Positions 20,018 to 29,558 of a stretch of 64,000 nucleotides of DNA are shown here, piece by piece (position 1 is the first letter of the stretch; each line of letters begins with the position of its first letter). Location of the stretch: NCBI GenBank assembly GCA_001543395.1, contig LPNG01000009.1, forward strand, positions 1 to 64,000, written 5' to 3'. Made by a program: the position numbers and the translations under genes. Source of the DNA: Candidatus Alcium sp. F082 (lineage in GTDB: Bacteria; Bacteroidota; Bacteroidia; Bacteroidales; F082). The notes under the pieces were generated by a model that worked only from the letters and a program-made list of their open reading frames with translations, was not told the origin of the DNA and did no database searches.

Positions 20018-22894
20018 ATGGACAATACACAAATTGCACATTTGATTCATATCCAAGAAGCCAGTCGTCAAAACAAACTTGTAGTATTTGTTGGAGCGGG
20101 AGTTTCTGCCAACTCAGGGATCCCTACCTGGAATGAACTGATAGATTCTTTTAAGAGCGAATTATCTGACAACCAACGAAACGAAAAAGACGATTTAAAA
20201 ATCGCTCAATTGTATAAGGATTCCCGAGGGTTTAAAGAGTATTTTGAAAAAATACGAAAAGTATTGAAAGATGGAAAAGCATCATTTAATCCTATTCACA
20301 CAGCCATATTAGAACTTTCCCCATCACATATCATCACAACCAACTATGACGATTTAATTGAGCAATCAATAAAGTCCAATTTCAAGCAATACGACATAAT
20401 CACAAAAGATTCTGACTTGCCTTATTCTCGATACCCAAACAAAGTCGTTAAAATGCATGGGGATTTTAAAACAGGCAACATCGTTTTGGCAGAAAATGAT
20501 TATTATAACTATGAAACCAGTTTTCCTTTAATTCGCTCATTTGTCACATCTCTTTTCGCCACACATGTCGTGCTGTTCGTCGGTTTCTCATTTGCCGACT
20601 TGAACCTTAAAATAATCCTGAATGAAATAAAAAACATTCTTGATAACAATATGCAACGGGTTTATCTATTAACAGACGAATCAATAGATAAAGATTTAAC
20701 CTGTTATTATGAAAGAAAAGGAATTAATGTAGTAAGCATTAGCAACCCAGACGACTACATCACTAATTATAAAATATGGCTCAACGAGTCAGACTTAAAT
20801 AAACTCAAATCGCAGAAAGGAAAAACTTTATACAAACAACTTAAAACTATTGAATCATTAGACAGAACTAGTTCTGAAGATTTGCTCAAGCTAGTATCAA
20901 GCAAGCTAAAAAAAATTGAGCCCGAACTAAATGTGATAGGAGACGGGCTCCGTTATCTATTTCCTAAGGATTCGTTTACTATATGGAATCGCTATTCTGA
21001 AGGGTTACAATTATTCTCTCCCTATTTTGACAAATTAGAGAAAGACCTAAAAACAAGTTCGGGTAAAAGAAAATTTGTTAAATTATTTCCCAAACAAGAA
21101 AGGGTATTCTTGTTCCAACAAGCCTTTGTCAATCAAATCTATACATTAGAGAACATACCGATTATTACAAGCAATAACTACGATAAAATACTTAAATCTT
21201 TTGATGAAGTGTTTTATGTGGACTATTTTTATTCTTTAGATTTTGGACAACTATTCAATTCAATAAAAACTCTCAGAACAATAGGTTTATCTTACACAAA
21301 AAGAGACCTCTTTTTACCTTACATACTATGCAGATTAGGGAAATACCATGAAGCCTATCAGCAATATGAACTATTGTTACAAAAGTTTTGGGAGCAAGAG
21401 CGATATGTTTTGTATTATATTTGTCTTTATAATTTATATAACATTCGTCACAAAATCACTTCAGAATCTTGGCATAGAGACGACATTGACGCAAATAGAA
21501 TTATTGAAGAAATCGAGCAATATGACCTTGAAGCAATTCTTATAAAGCTCCCCATTGACAAAGAGATCAAGCAAATATTAAAAGATATACTAACATACAG
21601 ATTCTTTAGTCAAAAAGCAATTGATGCAGATGAACTATCACGAAAAATTCACCAGCAACGAAAACATGCAGACAAAGGTGGCGTCTCAATGAATAGCAAT
21701 ATATATGCACTAACAGCAAAATTTTATCAAGTATTCAATTTTTGTGTATCTAACTGTATAGAATTCAATAACTCATATTTCTTTTCACTCGCAAAAGATA
21801 CAGCAATTGGAATATTAAATAGCCATAAAACAATTGAAAACCACTATAATGAAATACTATGTGCTACAAAACTGAACTTGTTGGAATGGCAACATGTTTT
21901 TGTATTGTTATTTTATCTCAAAACAAATGAACTGAAAGAACTATTCAATCAATATGACGTACAGGAAATACAATTGAGCGAAGAAGCAATTCATAAATTC
22001 GAGACCATTATCGATAATTTGCATAGTTATATATTTCCCAACAACAGATTTCAGAATCCATCATTTGACATAGAAGTGTTATCGGACATTATTGGTAACA
22101 TTGTTCTTCTTCTTGGTTGTTCATCAAAGACCATTTCTAACGAAATCGCCGAAAAACTCTATTGTGTTATTCTTGGAATATGGCGGTTCCCACTTTGCAA
22201 TATTGTCCAAGAGTCACTTTATTTATTGATAAAACGGCTTCCACCTTCAAATCAAACAGCCATTAAACTCTTAGAAAACTGCATCTCAACTAACAGAGAT
22301 AAATCAATAAAAATAGCTCAAGTATTAAATGAACAATTCTTACATAATAACATCAAATTTGATTCGATTAGTGATATAAAGATACTATTTGACCAAACCG
22401 ATGGTCGTCTTGGGCTTGCTCTTTATCCTTCTCTACCAACGCAATTACAAAATCAATTTGTGGAGTACAATCAAAAACATAACCGGATACTACTTATGTA
22501 TTTAATAATTGTACACCATACAAAGTCGGCCATCTCTGATATTAAACACTTTGAAGAGCTACTTAAACAGCCAAACTTCACACAAGGTTTGGAAAAAGAA
22601 CAAATTCTCAGAGTTTGCTGGTTTTTATCATTTTTTAGAAAGCAAGAACAATATTCAAATGTTTATAACATAATAGACGGTTATGGAAAATCATTTGCTC
22701 AATATGAGTTTTATTTAAACCCTATAAAATACCAAGATACTGCAAGTATAAAAGCAGAATGGTTATTAAAACTAGAGGATTCCGAAATAAAAAAACTATT
22801 GAAAAACAAGAAAATACAAAGTATCGTAAAAGACCATCTTTTATCAAAGGAAAACGACATGGCCACAATAAAAAGATTTATCACATTACTATAA
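20018..22894 (+). CDS. SIR2-domain protein with long helical C-terminal region, candidate anti-phage defence effector
   Basis: FVGAGVSANSGIPTWNELI, ITTNYDDLIEQ, KMHGDF, LFVGFSFADLNLKIIL; about 700 aa C-terminal alpha-rich region; strongly AT-rich. Confidence 0.88.
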   Translation: MDNTQIAHLIHIQEASRQNKLVVFVGAGVSANSGIPTWNELIDSFKSELSDNQRNEKDDLKIAQLYKDSRGFKEYFEKIRKVLKDGKASFNPIHTAILELSPSHIITTNYDDLIEQSIKSNFKQYDIITKDSDLPYSRYPNKVVKMHGDFKTGNIVLAENDYYNYETSFPLIRSFVTSLFATHVVLFVGFSFADLNLKIILNEIKNILDNNMQRVYLLTDESIDKDLTCYYERKGINVVSISNPDDYITNYKIWLNESDLNKLKSQKGKTLYKQLKTIESLDRTSSEDLLKLVSSKLKKIEPELNVIGDGLRYLFPKDSFTIWNRYSEGLQLFSPYFDKLEKDLKTSSGKRKFVKLFPKQERVFLFQQAFVNQIYTLENIPIITSNNYDKILKSFDEVFYVDYFYSLDFGQLFNSIKTLRTIGLSYTKRDLFLPYILCRLGKYHEAYQQYELLLQKFWEQERYVLYYICLYNLYNIRHKITSESWHRDDIDANRIIEEIEQYDLEAILIKLPIDKEIKQILKDILTYRFFSQKAIDADELSRKIHQQRKHADKGGVSMNSNIYALTAKFYQVFNFCVSNCIEFNNSYFFSLAKDTAIGILNSHKTIENHYNEILCATKLNLLEWQHVFVLLFYLKTNELKELFNQYDVQEIQLSEEAIHKFETIIDNLHSYIFPNNRFQNPSFDIEVLSDIIGNIVLLLGCSSKTISNEIAEKLYCVILGIWRFPLCNIVQESLYLLIKRLPPSNQTAIKLLENCISTNRDKSIKIAQVLNEQFLHNNIKFDSISDIKILFDQTDGRLGLALYPSLPTQLQNQFVEYNQKHNRILLMYLIIVHHTKSAISDIKHFEELLKQPNFTQGLEKEQILRVCWFLSFFRKQEQYSNVYNIIDGYGKSFAQYEFYLNPIKYQDTASIKAEWLLKLEDSEIKKLLKNKKIQSIVKDHLLSKENDMATIKRFITLL

Positions 22895-22915
22895 CAATGT
22901 GAATAAACAATCTCC

Positions 22916-23071
22916 ATGTCTCCCTACGACCCTAACCTCCGCCACCGCCGTACCGTACGCCTACGAGATTATGATTACGTCTCGACGGGATGGTATTATC
23001 CTCTTTTTGCGGCCAATAATCCGCAAAATCTGCGGATAATTAACCGCAAAATTTGCGGATTATTGAAATAA
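22916..23071 (+). pseudogene. Remnant of RAYT/IS200-like (Y1) transposase N terminus
   Basis: Reads MSPYDPNLRHRRTVRLRDYDYVSTGWYYPLF, resembling the YDPxxHHRRSIRLKGYDYSxAGxYF start of REP-associated Y1 transposases; catalytic part absent. Confidence 0.65.
23015..23064. promoter_or_regulatory. Tandem dyad operator candidate upstream of fic
   Basis: ATCCGCAAAATCTGCGGAT and CCGCAAAATTTGCGG; whole 50 bp near-palindromic (22/25 pairs). Confidence 0.7.
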
Positions 23072-23075
23072 TGTG

Positions 23076-23083
23076 TATTTTTG
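23076..23083 (+). promoter_or_regulatory. Bacteroidetes -7 element TATTTTTG for fic; TTTG -33 at 23052-23055
   Basis: TTTG-N20-TATTTTTG. Confidence 0.6.
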
Positions 23084-23105
23084 CAGCCGAAATATTCGAT
23101 TAAAC

Positions 23106-24251
23106 ATGACATCCTACATCCATCAAAGCAAACAATGGCCGCATTTCACCTGGGACAAGGATCTTGTCGCAGACAGATTGGCTTCCGTCAACAAAGCCTC
23201 GGGATTCCTTATGGGCCGACTCGACGCCATAGGGTTCGATGCCCGCCTGTCGGCCAACGCCGAGATGCTCTCCAACGACATCATCAACTCCTCAGAGATT
23301 GAAGGCATTGCATTGAACGCCAAACAAGTGCGTTCTTCCATCGCCAGAAAGTTAGGCATCCCTTCTGATGCCGAAGAACCCGCCAACCACTATGTGGAAG
23401 GCGTCGTGGAGATGATGCTTGATGCCGTGAGCCATTACCGCCAACCCCTCACCCACGACCGGCTTTTCGGGTGGCACAACTGTCTGTTTCCTTCTGGCAG
23501 AAGCGGTTTTTCGAAAATCGACGTAGCACAATACCGCAAAGGCGAGATGAAAGTGGTTTCGGGCAATTACGGTCGCGAAAAAGTGCATTATGAAGCCGTT
23601 TCCGCACAAAATGTGCAGAAGGAAATGGATGTTTTCTTGGACTGGTTCAATACCGACATCGACTCGCCCACTTACCTGAAATCTGCCATCGCCCACTTTT
23701 GGTTTGTCTGCATCCACCCGTTCGACGACGGCAACGGGCGCATCGGTCGTGCCATCGCCGACATGGCACTCTCGCAAGCCGACAACTCTGCCATGCGCTT
23801 CTTCAGCATGTCGCGACAAATCAACAAAGACAAGAGATCGTATTACGATGTGCTGGAGCGCGTCAGCCGACAAACGGGCGCTGACATCACGGAATGGCTC
23901 ATCTGGTATCTCGACTGCATGGCACGCGCCATCAACGCTTCCGACGAAGTGCTTTCACGCATCCTCCAAAAATCTGTTTTTTGGCAAAACCACGCCCACA
24001 TCGCATTCACGGAGCGACAAAACAAAGTGCTGAACATCTATTTGGATGGTTATGTAGGCAAATTGACCGTGAAAAACTGGGCCAAACATTGCAAGGTTTC
24101 GGTCGACACGGCCTCTCGCGACATCAAAGACCTTGTAGAAAAAGGCGTTCTCGAGCCACAGCAAGGACGCGTGAGGGATGTGTATTACGGCATCCGCTGC
24201 GACGACACGACACTGCTTGTTCCCGGTCCGCAAGATGATGACGATGATTGA
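23106..24251 (+). CDS. Fic family protein with DUF4172-type N terminus and C-terminal winged HTH
   Basis: HPFDDGNGRIGR Fic motif; inhibitory-like SSEIEG; C-terminal VDTASRDIKDLVEKGVL. Confidence 0.93.
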   Translation: MTSYIHQSKQWPHFTWDKDLVADRLASVNKASGFLMGRLDAIGFDARLSANAEMLSNDIINSSEIEGIALNAKQVRSSIARKLGIPSDAEEPANHYVEGVVEMMLDAVSHYRQPLTHDRLFGWHNCLFPSGRSGFSKIDVAQYRKGEMKVVSGNYGREKVHYEAVSAQNVQKEMDVFLDWFNTDIDSPTYLKSAIAHFWFVCIHPFDDGNGRIGRAIADMALSQADNSAMRFFSMSRQINKDKRSYYDVLERVSRQTGADITEWLIWYLDCMARAINASDEVLSRILQKSVFWQNHAHIAFTERQNKVLNIYLDGYVGKLTVKNWAKHCKVSVDTASRDIKDLVEKGVLEPQQGRVRDVYYGIRCDDTTLLVPGPQDDDDD

Positions 24252-24304
24252 TAGTCAAACCAATCAAATTAAACCCTATCTTTGCAACGCAAAACAACCC
24301 CATA

Positions 24305-25366
24305 ATGGCATCCGACACCGAAAACACCATCCGCCGCAAAACGCCACCCATCGCACTGGTCTCCATCGCGATCCTGGCCGTCGGCATCGTGCTGTTCGTC
24401 CTGAACCTGCGCTATGGCTCGGTGTCGATCCCGTGGAATGAATTCTGGGATGCGCTGTTCAATGGCGACACTTCGACCTACCGCGCCATCATCCTCGACT
24501 ACCGCTTGCCACAAGCCATCACGGCGCTGCTGGCGGGCATAGGTCTATCGGTATCGGGCCTCCTGATGCAGACCCTCTTCCGTAACCCCCTTGCCGACCC
24601 TTCCCTGTTGGGCATTAGCAGCGGCGCGAGTCTCGGCGTGGCCTTCGTGGTCCTGCTGGGCACCGCCACGGGCCTGTCGGTCAGCACGCTGTCGCTGTGG
24701 TCGACCTTCGGCGTCACCATAGCGGCTTTTCTGGGCGCTTTCGCGGTGCTGCTGCTCATCCTCGCGCTCAGCTCGAGGCTCCGCAGCATGGTCAGCCTGG
24801 TGCTGGTGGGCATCATGATCGCCTACATCGCAGGCTCGGTCACCGACATCCTGAAGTTCTTCAGCCAAAAGGAAGGCTTGCACTCCTTCGTCATCTGGGG
24901 CCTGGGTAGCTTCTCCAATGTGAGCAAGGCCCAGCTGCCCTTCTTCGCCATCGCGGTAGCGGTCGGCACCATAGGCTCGTTTCTGCTTTTCAAGACATTG
25001 AATCTCTTACTGTTGGGCGAGCGTTATGCCGAGAATCTTGGTGTCAACATCCGTCGCAGTAGCATGCTCATCATTTTGGCCTCGGGCTTCCTTACCGCTC
25101 TCATCACGGCGTTTTGCGGTCCCATCGCCTTCTTAGGCTTGGCCGTGCCGCATATCGCACGCTTCCTATTTCGCAGCAGCGACCACAAGTTGCTTATCCC
25201 CGCCACGGCCTTCCTCGGCATGGACCTGGCCCTGTTCTGCAACCTCATCGCACGCCTGCCCTCGTTTGAAGGCAACCTACCCATCAACTCGGTCACGGCA
25301 CTGATTGGTGCGCCTATCGTGCTTTGGGTGATCTTCCACCGTCAAAAAGTCAATCACATACAATGA
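24305..25366 (+). CDS. FecCD/BtuC-type ABC transporter permease
   Basis: Multi-TM; RLPQAITALLAGIGLSVSGLLMQTLFRNPLADPSLLGISSGASLG; GPIAFLGLAVPHIAR. Confidence 0.93.
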   Translation: MASDTENTIRRKTPPIALVSIAILAVGIVLFVLNLRYGSVSIPWNEFWDALFNGDTSTYRAIILDYRLPQAITALLAGIGLSVSGLLMQTLFRNPLADPSLLGISSGASLGVAFVVLLGTATGLSVSTLSLWSTFGVTIAAFLGAFAVLLLILALSSRLRSMVSLVLVGIMIAYIAGSVTDILKFFSQKEGLHSFVIWGLGSFSNVSKAQLPFFAIAVAVGTIGSFLLFKTLNLLLLGERYAENLGVNIRRSSMLIILASGFLTALITAFCGPIAFLGLAVPHIARFLFRSSDHKLLIPATAFLGMDLALFCNLIARLPSFEGNLPINSVTALIGAPIVLWVIFHRQKVNHIQ

Positions 25367-25372
25367 AGATAC

Positions 25373-25543
25373 TTAACTACAGATTATACAGATTGTACAG
25401 AATGTCGCCACATAATTTCAAGGACGCAAGCGTCCAAATGGCACAGATTTCTACCCGCACCAAGCCATCTGTAATAATTGGATGCTTGCATCTCAAAAAT
25501 TATCAGACTAGGAATCGGTTTAATCTGTCAAATCTGTAGTTAA
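25373..25543. repeat. 171-bp TIR/hairpin MITE- or REPIN-like element
   Basis: TIRs TTAACTACAGATTATACAGATT / AATCTGTCAAATCTGTAGTTAA (20/22); internal hairpins GGACGCAAGCGTCC and GATGCTTGCATC in inverted arrangement. Confidence 0.8.
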
Positions 25544-25559
25544 TACACAATCCCTGTCC

Positions 25560-26315
25560 ATGAGCGAAGTCCTTCATACATATCAACTGTCCATAGGCTA
25601 CAAAGGCCAAGCCTTGATGCCCGCCATCGACGTGAGCCTCAACAAAGGCGACATCGTGGCCTTGGCGGGTCCCAACGGCTCGGGCAAGACGACGCTGTTC
25701 AAGACGCTGTCGGCCAGCCTCAAACCCGTCGGTGGCGAGGTCAAGTTGTTTGGCAAGGACTTGCGCGACTACTCACCCACCGAGCGCAGCTCGTTGTTCA
25801 GCCTTGTGCTGACCGAGAAGCCTGACGACCTGTTTTTGAAGGTCTTCGACATCGTGGCAGCAGGACGCTATCCCCATCTCGACCTCCTCGCCAAACTGAA
25901 AACCGAAGACGAGCAAATCATCCACGAAAGCCTTGAAACTGTTGGCATCAGTCATCTCATCGACAGAAATTTCGTCTCGCTCAGCGATGGCGAGCAACAG
26001 AAAGTGATGATTGCCAAGGCATTGGTGCAGGACACGCCTCTCATCTTCATGGACGAACCCGCTGCCTTCCTCGACTATCCGAGCAAAATCGAGTTAGTCA
26101 ACATCATGCACAAACTTTCGCGCGAGAAACGCAAAACCATCCTTTTCAGCAGTCACGACCTCGATTTGTTGCTCCGTCACGCCGATGTTATGTGGGTCGT
26201 TGCGCCGCAACAGCCTTTGCGTCAAGGCACACCGAAAGAATTGGTTGAACAAGGAATTATTGACGCGTATTTCAAGCCGATAGTGGCAAAGGAAGAATTT
26301 TATTGGATGAGATGA
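25560..26315 (+). CDS. ABC transporter ATP-binding protein (FecE/BtuD type)
   Basis: Walker A GPNGSGKTT, signature LSDGEQQKVMIAKAL, Walker B LIFMDEP. Confidence 0.94.
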   Translation: MSEVLHTYQLSIGYKGQALMPAIDVSLNKGDIVALAGPNGSGKTTLFKTLSASLKPVGGEVKLFGKDLRDYSPTERSSLFSLVLTEKPDDLFLKVFDIVAAGRYPHLDLLAKLKTEDEQIIHESLETVGISHLIDRNFVSLSDGEQQKVMIAKALVQDTPLIFMDEPAAFLDYPSKIELVNIMHKLSREKRKTILFSSHDLDLLLRHADVMWVVAPQQPLRQGTPKELVEQGIIDAYFKPIVAKEEFYWMR

Positions 26316-26812
26316 AAGACGACGCAACAAAAATCACTTCACTTTTTCCGATGAGTACGCTGATTATCATCATCACAACGCTCTACAACTTGCTGATTTT
26401 GTCAATGGTTTATAATGCCTTTCGAAGCTCTATTATTGTTTTGGAAATCATCTCATTAGTCTTTCTGATAAGCCCTTCATTCTTCATTCCATTACGTCTG
26501 GTCGTCACCGAAAAAAGCCTAAGAATTTGGCGACCCATCGGCAAAGTGGAAATATCACTTGAGGACATCAAATCGTGCACCATCATTGGGGACAGTCGTA
26601 GTATTTTCGACAAAACCATCCGAACTTTCGGCAGTGGCGGATTGTATGGCTTCATCGGCCATTTCAAACACGACAAATACGGCAAAATGAGGATGTTTGT
26701 CACTCATACCAAACAATGCTTCCTCCTCCGATTGAAAGACGAGCAGCACTTTATCATCAGTTCGCCGAAGCGGGAGGAGATTGTGGAGTTTATTTCCCAA
26801 CACATCAAATAA
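26312..26812 (+). CDS. Membrane protein with PH-like domain, unknown function
   Basis: Two N-terminal hydrophobic helices, beta-rich C terminus; ATGA overlap with preceding gene. Confidence 0.5.
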   Translation: MKDDATKITSLFPMSTLIIIITTLYNLLILSMVYNAFRSSIIVLEIISLVFLISPSFFIPLRLVVTEKSLRIWRPIGKVEISLEDIKSCTIIGDSRSIFDKTIRTFGSGGLYGFIGHFKHDKYGKMRMFVTHTKQCFLLRLKDEQHFIISSPKREEIVEFISQHIK

Positions 26813-26855
26813 GCCAAATTTTTGTTTTCAGCAATAAAAGAATCTTGTTTTTTTG

Positions 26856-26863
26856 TAATTTTG
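26856..26863 (+). promoter_or_regulatory. Bacteroidetes -7 element TAATTTTG upstream of typA
   Basis: TAnnTTTG consensus. Confidence 0.5.
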
Positions 26864-26895
26864 CGGCTTGAATTTTTAGGAAATTTTATACTAAA

Positions 26896-28710
26896 ATGCA
26901 GAATATCAGAAATATAGCAATTATCGCCCACGTTGACCACGGCAAGACCACCCTTGTGGACCGCATCCTTTACCAATCCCAACTCTTCAAGGAATCGGAC
27001 GAAGCCCCTGGCCAACTCATTCTCGACAACAACGACCTCGAACGCGAACGCGGCATCACCATCCTCTCGAAGAATGTGTCCGTTCGCTATAAAGATGTGA
27101 AAATCAATATCATCGACACTCCTGGCCACGCCGACTTTGGCGGCGAGGTGGAGCGCGTACTCAACATGGCCGACGGCGTACTGCTGCTGGTAGACGCCTT
27201 CGAAGGCCCCATGCCGCAGACCCGTTTCGTGCTGCAGAAGGCCATCGAGCTGGGCCTGAAGCCCATCGTGGTCATCAACAAGGTGGACAAACCCAACTGC
27301 CGTCCCGACGAGGTGCAAGAGGCCGTCTTCGACCTGATGTTCAACCTCGGCGCAACCGAAGACCAGCTGGACTTCCCCACCGTCTATGGTTCTTCAAAAC
27401 AAGGCTGGATGTCGGACCACTGGAACAACGTCACCGACAACGTCTCCTACCTTCTGGATGTCATCATCGACACGATACCGCCCGCGAAGTTCGAGGAAGG
27501 CACACCTCAGATGCTGATCACCTCTTTGGATTACAGCTCCTACGTGGGCCGTATCGCCGTAGGTCGTCTGAAGCGTGGTACCCTGCAGGCCGGACAGAAT
27601 GTCTCGTTGGTGAAACGCGATGGTTCCGTGACCAAATCGACCATCAAGGAGCTCTACACCTTTGAAGGCTTAGGCAAGGAACGCACCAAGAAACCTGTCG
27701 AGGCAGGCGACATCATCGCGCTGATGGGTATCGACGACTTTGAGATTGGCGACACCGTGGCCGATTACGAGAACCCCGAGCCGCTGCCGCCCATCCACGT
27801 GGACGAGCCTACAATGAGCATGCTGTTCACCATCAACAACTCGCCGTTCTTCGGCAAGGAAGGCAAATACGTCACCTCGCGTCACCTGCGTGAACGCCTT
27901 TACAAAGAGACCGAGAAGAATCTTGCCTTGAAGGTGGAAGACACCGACTCGCCCGACTCGCTGATGGTCTATGGACGTGGTATCCTGCACCTTAGCATTT
28001 TGGTGGAGACTATGCGTCGCGAGGGTTATGAGTTCCAACTCGGCCAGCCCAAGGTCATCCTGAAATACATCGACGACGTGAAGTGCGAGCCTATCGAATG
28101 CCTTACCGTCCTCGTTCCCGAGGACTTCGCAGGCCGTGTCATTGAGCAGGTCAGCGCCCGCAAGGGTGAGATGACCCAGATGGAGCCTAAGGGCGACCGC
28201 ATGTGCCTCGACTTCGACATCCCGTCGCGCGGTCTCATCGGCTTGAGAAACACCCTGCTGACCGTCACCGAGGGTGAGGCCATCGTGTCGCACCGCTTCA
28301 AGGACTACGAGCCTTGGAAGGGCGAGATGCCCAGCCGCAACACCGGCGCTCTGATCTCGATGGAGACGGGCCAAGCCATTCCCTACGCCATCTGTAAGTT
28401 GCAGGACCGTGGCACCTTCTTCGTCAATCCTAACGAAGATGTTTATGCCGGCGAGGTCATCGGCGAGAACACGCGTTCGAACGACATCGTCATCAACGTG
28501 TGCAAGACCAAGCACCTCACCAACGTGCGTGCTTCGGGTAGCGACGAGGCCATCCGCCTCATTCCGCCCGTGCGTTTCTCGTTGGAGGAATACATGGAGT
28601 ACATCCGCGACGACGAGTACCTCGAGGTGACGCCCAAGAGCCTGCGTCTGCGCAAGATCATCCTTGACGAGCTGGAGCGCAAACGTGCCTCGCGTCGTGG
28701 TGAAGAATAG
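26896..28710 (+). CDS. typA: Translational GTPase TypA/BipA
   Basis: [42 protein letters not shown]. Confidence 0.97.
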   Translation: MQNIRNIAIIAHVDHGKTTLVDRILYQSQLFKESDEAPGQLILDNNDLERERGITILSKNVSVRYKDVKINIIDTPGHADFGGEVERVLNMADGVLLLVDAFEGPMPQTRFVLQKAIELGLKPIVVINKVDKPNCRPDEVQEAVFDLMFNLGATEDQLDFPTVYGSSKQGWMSDHWNNVTDNVSYLLDVIIDTIPPAKFEEGTPQMLITSLDYSSYVGRIAVGRLKRGTLQAGQNVSLVKRDGSVTKSTIKELYTFEGLGKERTKKPVEAGDIIALMGIDDFEIGDTVADYENPEPLPPIHVDEPTMSMLFTINNSPFFGKEGKYVTSRHLRERLYKETEKNLALKVEDTDSPDSLMVYGRGILHLSILVETMRREGYEFQLGQPKVILKYIDDVKCEPIECLTVLVPEDFAGRVIEQVSARKGEMTQMEPKGDRMCLDFDIPSRGLIGLRNTLLTVTEGEAIVSHRFKDYEPWKGEMPSRNTGALISMETGQAIPYAICKLQDRGTFFVNPNEDVYAGEVIGENTRSNDIVINVCKTKHLTNVRASGSDEAIRLIPPVRFSLEEYMEYIRDDEYLEVTPKSLRLRKIILDELERKRASRRGEE

Positions 28711-28812
28711 TTTTGAAGGCATGTCATACCGAGCCTTTCTACCTATGTCATTCCGAGGCTTCAGCCGAGAGAATCTATAGGCAGAAAGGCGAGTGTATCT
28801 ATGCCTTCAAAA
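28711..28812. repeat. 102-bp long-hairpin element directly after the typA stop codon
   Basis: Perfect 12-bp ends TTTTGAAGGCAT/ATGCCTTCAAAA, inner CCTTTCTACCTAT/ATAGGCAGAAAGG, core GTCATTCCGAGGCTTCAGCCGAGAGAATCT. Confidence 0.8.
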
Positions 28813-28823
28813 AAAATCAAATG

Positions 28824-28850
28824 AGTCGGGCATTATGTCCGACTTTTTTT
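28824..28850 (+). terminator. Rho-independent terminator
   Basis: AGTCGGGCATTATGTCCGACTTTTTTT. Confidence 0.85.
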
Positions 28851-28945
28851 GTATTATTGCACCTTTGTAGAGCCTATAACGAGCGGGCTCGGTCAAATCT
28901 CATTTTTCTTTTTTCAAAAGTTTGAAAATCAAAACTATAAGCAAT

Positions 28946-29536
28946 ATGTCAAAACTCAAGAAAACCCTCATTATCCTCTTCGTCGCGGTGGGTCTCACCT
29001 CATGCGATGTGATCAATCAGATAGCACAGATGGCTAACTTCGCAAATTGTTCCTTCAATTTCAATAGTGTGAACCAGATCCAGATGCTTGGCGTCAACCT
29101 GAGCAAGGGCATGACGAAAAGCGACCTCAACGCCGCGCAGCTGCTCACCTTGGCCAACGCCGTCATCAAAAAGGAGCTTCCTGTGACATTCAATGTCAAC
29201 CTCGACGTGAAGAACCCCAATGCCATCGCCGCTGCCATGTCGAAGATGGATTACATATTGACACTCAACGGCAAGCAGGTTGTCAGCACCACGCTGAGCA
29301 AAGCCATTAACGTGCCGGCCAACTCCACCAACACTGTGTCGATCCCCATCACCACCGACCTGTTCCAGCTATTCAGCGGCGAGTCGGCCGATGCCATCAT
29401 CAACTTGGCCTTCAAGTTGGCAGGTGCCAGCAGCGACCCCGTCAATGTGGGGCTTAAGGTGAAACCTTATATCACCATCAATAACCAACAGCTTGCCTAC
29501 CCCGATTTCATTTCGATGAACAAGGTCCTGAATTGA
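28946..29536 (+). CDS. Lipoprotein, LEA type 2-like
   Basis: Lipobox LTSC; NVNLDVKNPNAIAAAMSKMDYILTLNGKQV pattern. Confidence 0.6.
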   Translation: MSKLKKTLIILFVAVGLTSCDVINQIAQMANFANCSFNFNSVNQIQMLGVNLSKGMTKSDLNAAQLLTLANAVIKKELPVTFNVNLDVKNPNAIAAAMSKMDYILTLNGKQVVSTTLSKAINVPANSTNTVSIPITTDLFQLFSGESADAIINLAFKLAGASSDPVNVGLKVKPYITINNQQLAYPDFISMNKVLN

Positions 29537-29558
29537 ACCGATAACCCTTTTATTTTCA

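Noticed and set aside
13916-22894. Integrative element or prophage carrying the R-M/SIR2 genes
   Set aside because: No integrase, att repeats, structural or conjugation genes seen; only the transposase remnant at 22916, so an intact mobile element is not supported
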